Shown in pieces: positions 63,262 to 64,000 of a DNA stretch of 64,000 nt. Below the pieces are notes generated by a model. The model worked only from the letters and a program-made list of their open reading frames with translations, made no database searches and was not told the DNA's origin. Within the stretch, counting starts at the first letter, position 1. Each line of letters begins with the position of its first letter. Origin of the DNA: MPNP01 sp965221445 (GTDB taxonomy: Bacteria > Pseudomonadota > Alphaproteobacteria > Rhodobacterales > Rhodobacteraceae). A program made the translations under genes and the position numbers. Where the stretch lies: positions 1,488,001-1,552,000 of the forward strand of contig CBDCSF010000013.1 in the NCBI GenBank assembly GCA_965221445.1, written 5' to 3'.

Positions 63262-63870
63262 TTGGAATTTGAACTGTACCAGCGAGACCTTCCTGATGAT
63301 TTTGAATCAGGTTCCATACTGGCAATAGATACCGAAACCATGGGATTGAATCTCTTCAGAGATCGTTTATGCCTTGTGCAGATGAAGAGCGAATCAGGAA
63401 GAATAGTCCTGGTACAAATCCACAAGGAACAACGTGAGGCACCGAATCTGACCTCTCTCTTGTCCAACCCAGATGTTTTGAAGATATTTCATTTTGCCCG
63501 TGCGGATATGGCAACATTGTTGTATTATCTAGGTGTTGATGTGGGGCCGGTTTACTGCACGAAAATTGCCTCACGATTGGCTCGCACAAATGCTCAATCT
63601 CATGGTCTCAAAGCTTTAGTACAGGATCTATTGGGTATCGAATTGTCCAAAGAACAACAGGTTTCTGATTGGGGGGTTGAGGATCTTTCCCACGAACAGA
63701 TAGAATATGCAGCTTCTGATGTTCTTTATCTTCATTCCCTCAAGGAAAAACTCAATAAAAGGTTAATTCGAGATGGAAGGATGCACCTTGCAGAAAATCT
63801 CTTCAGTTTTCTTCCAACAATTGTCGCACTGGATATTGAGGGATGGAGTGGCGATATTTTTGCTCATTAA
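63262..63870 (+). CDS. rnd: Ribonuclease D (3'-5' exonuclease)
   Basis: A 202-residue DEDD-family exonuclease, the short form without HRDC domains that is common in Alphaproteobacteria. Catalytic acids lie in LAIDTETMGL (DxE), FHFARADMATLL and YAASDVLYL (YxxxD). It trims tRNA 3' ends. Starts at TTG 63262 with a GAGAGGT site. A KpsF/KdsD-like gene follows 47 bases downstream, a conserved order in this class. Confidence 0.9.
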   Translation: MEFELYQRDLPDDFESGSILAIDTETMGLNLFRDRLCLVQMKSESGRIVLVQIHKEQREAPNLTSLLSNPDVLKIFHFARADMATLLYYLGVDVGPVYCTKIASRLARTNAQSHGLKALVQDLLGIELSKEQQVSDWGVEDLSHEQIEYAASDVLYLHSLKEKLNKRLIRDGRMHLAENLFSFLPTIVALDIEGWSGDIFAH

Positions 63871-63917
63871 GGTACATTGCCTTTTTGAGATGATGATGTC
63901 TTCTTGAGGAGAGAAAA

Positions 63918-64000
63918 ATGCCTACCCAAGAAAAATACCTTGAACAAGGAAAATCCGTAATTCAAAGCGAGATTCAGGCACTTTCACAATTACTGGATCA
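63918..64000 (+). CDS. kdsD: Arabinose-5-phosphate isomerase (KpsF/GutQ family), N-terminus only
   Basis: The first 27 codons (MPTQEKYLEQGKSVIQSEIQ and onward) run off the window. The start has a GAGGAGAG site. The helix rich in Glu and Gln resembles the start of KdsD-type isomerases, which make arabinose 5-phosphate for the Kdo of lipopolysaccharide. The assignment rests mainly on its position after rnd. Confidence 0.55.
   Translation, partial: MPTQEKYLEQGKSVIQSEIQALSQLLD

Overview
The window reads as a chromosome segment of a fairly AT-rich alphaproteobacterium. This is inferred from gene content: a phasin, an IalB-family protein beside rlmN, an FzlA-like glutathione transferase next to queG, an NDUFA9-like epimerase facing uppP, a short RNase D followed by a KpsF/KdsD-type isomerase, TRAP transporters and SoeABC-like oxidoreductase genes. 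No 16S gene is present, so the genus cannot be named.

Layout. 0-16 kb is an accessory region: a porin, a degenerate insertion sequence (IS) that splits a HigB toxin gene from its HigA antitoxin, glycerol kinase, a HipB-HipA pair with palindromic upstream DNA, a class III alcohol dehydrogenase, a double SnoaL-like protein, a heavily decayed Fic gene, and an operon encoding a triple ubiquitin-like protein, an OLD/RecF-like AAA ATPase and a TOPRIM-like protein. The ATPase gene is cut by a second IS with clean ends (10-bp terminal repeats, 6-bp target duplication). The operon runs into the 3' end of a tRNA-Ala gene. 16-33 kb is transport and catabolism: a polar amino-acid ABC transporter, RidA, leuB, an Asp/Glu racemase-family protein, a ThDP enzyme, a DadA-like FAD oxidase, a TRAP transporter and a sugar-type ABC transporter. 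32.7-37.3 kb holds a HipA remnant, a TetR regulator divergent from an IorAB-like molybdenum hydroxylase, and a broken SDR gene. 37.4-47.7 kb is mostly core: leuC-leuD, an IalB-like protein, rlmN, two L,D-transpeptidases, a VOC protein, a CAP-domain lipoprotein, a GST-queG-SDR cluster and a phasin. 47.8-52.4 kb is a SoeABC-like operon. 52.7-61 kb holds gltD-gltB, uppP and the NDUFA9-like gene. 61.1-64 kb holds tRNA-Leu, a mobile mystery protein A/B (Fic) pair, rnd and the start of a kdsD-like gene.

How they fit together. LeuB and LeuCD belong to leucine synthesis and GltBD to ammonia assimilation. The RidA, racemase-family, ThDP, DadA-like and TRAP genes suggest uptake and oxidation of an amino acid or related compound, with RidA removing reactive imines. 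SoeABC-like proteins would pass electrons from a sulfur compound, probably sulfite, to quinone. Toxin-type loci are dense (HigBA, HipBA, a Fic remnant, a HipA remnant, the mystery protein pair), and several are decayed.

The strongest candidate for an undescribed system is the multi-ubiquitin / AAA ATPase / TOPRIM operon at 11.66-15.85 kb. It has no E1, E2 or JAB gene beside it. Removing the IS and one target copy restores an ATPase frame that overlaps the TOPRIM start by one base.
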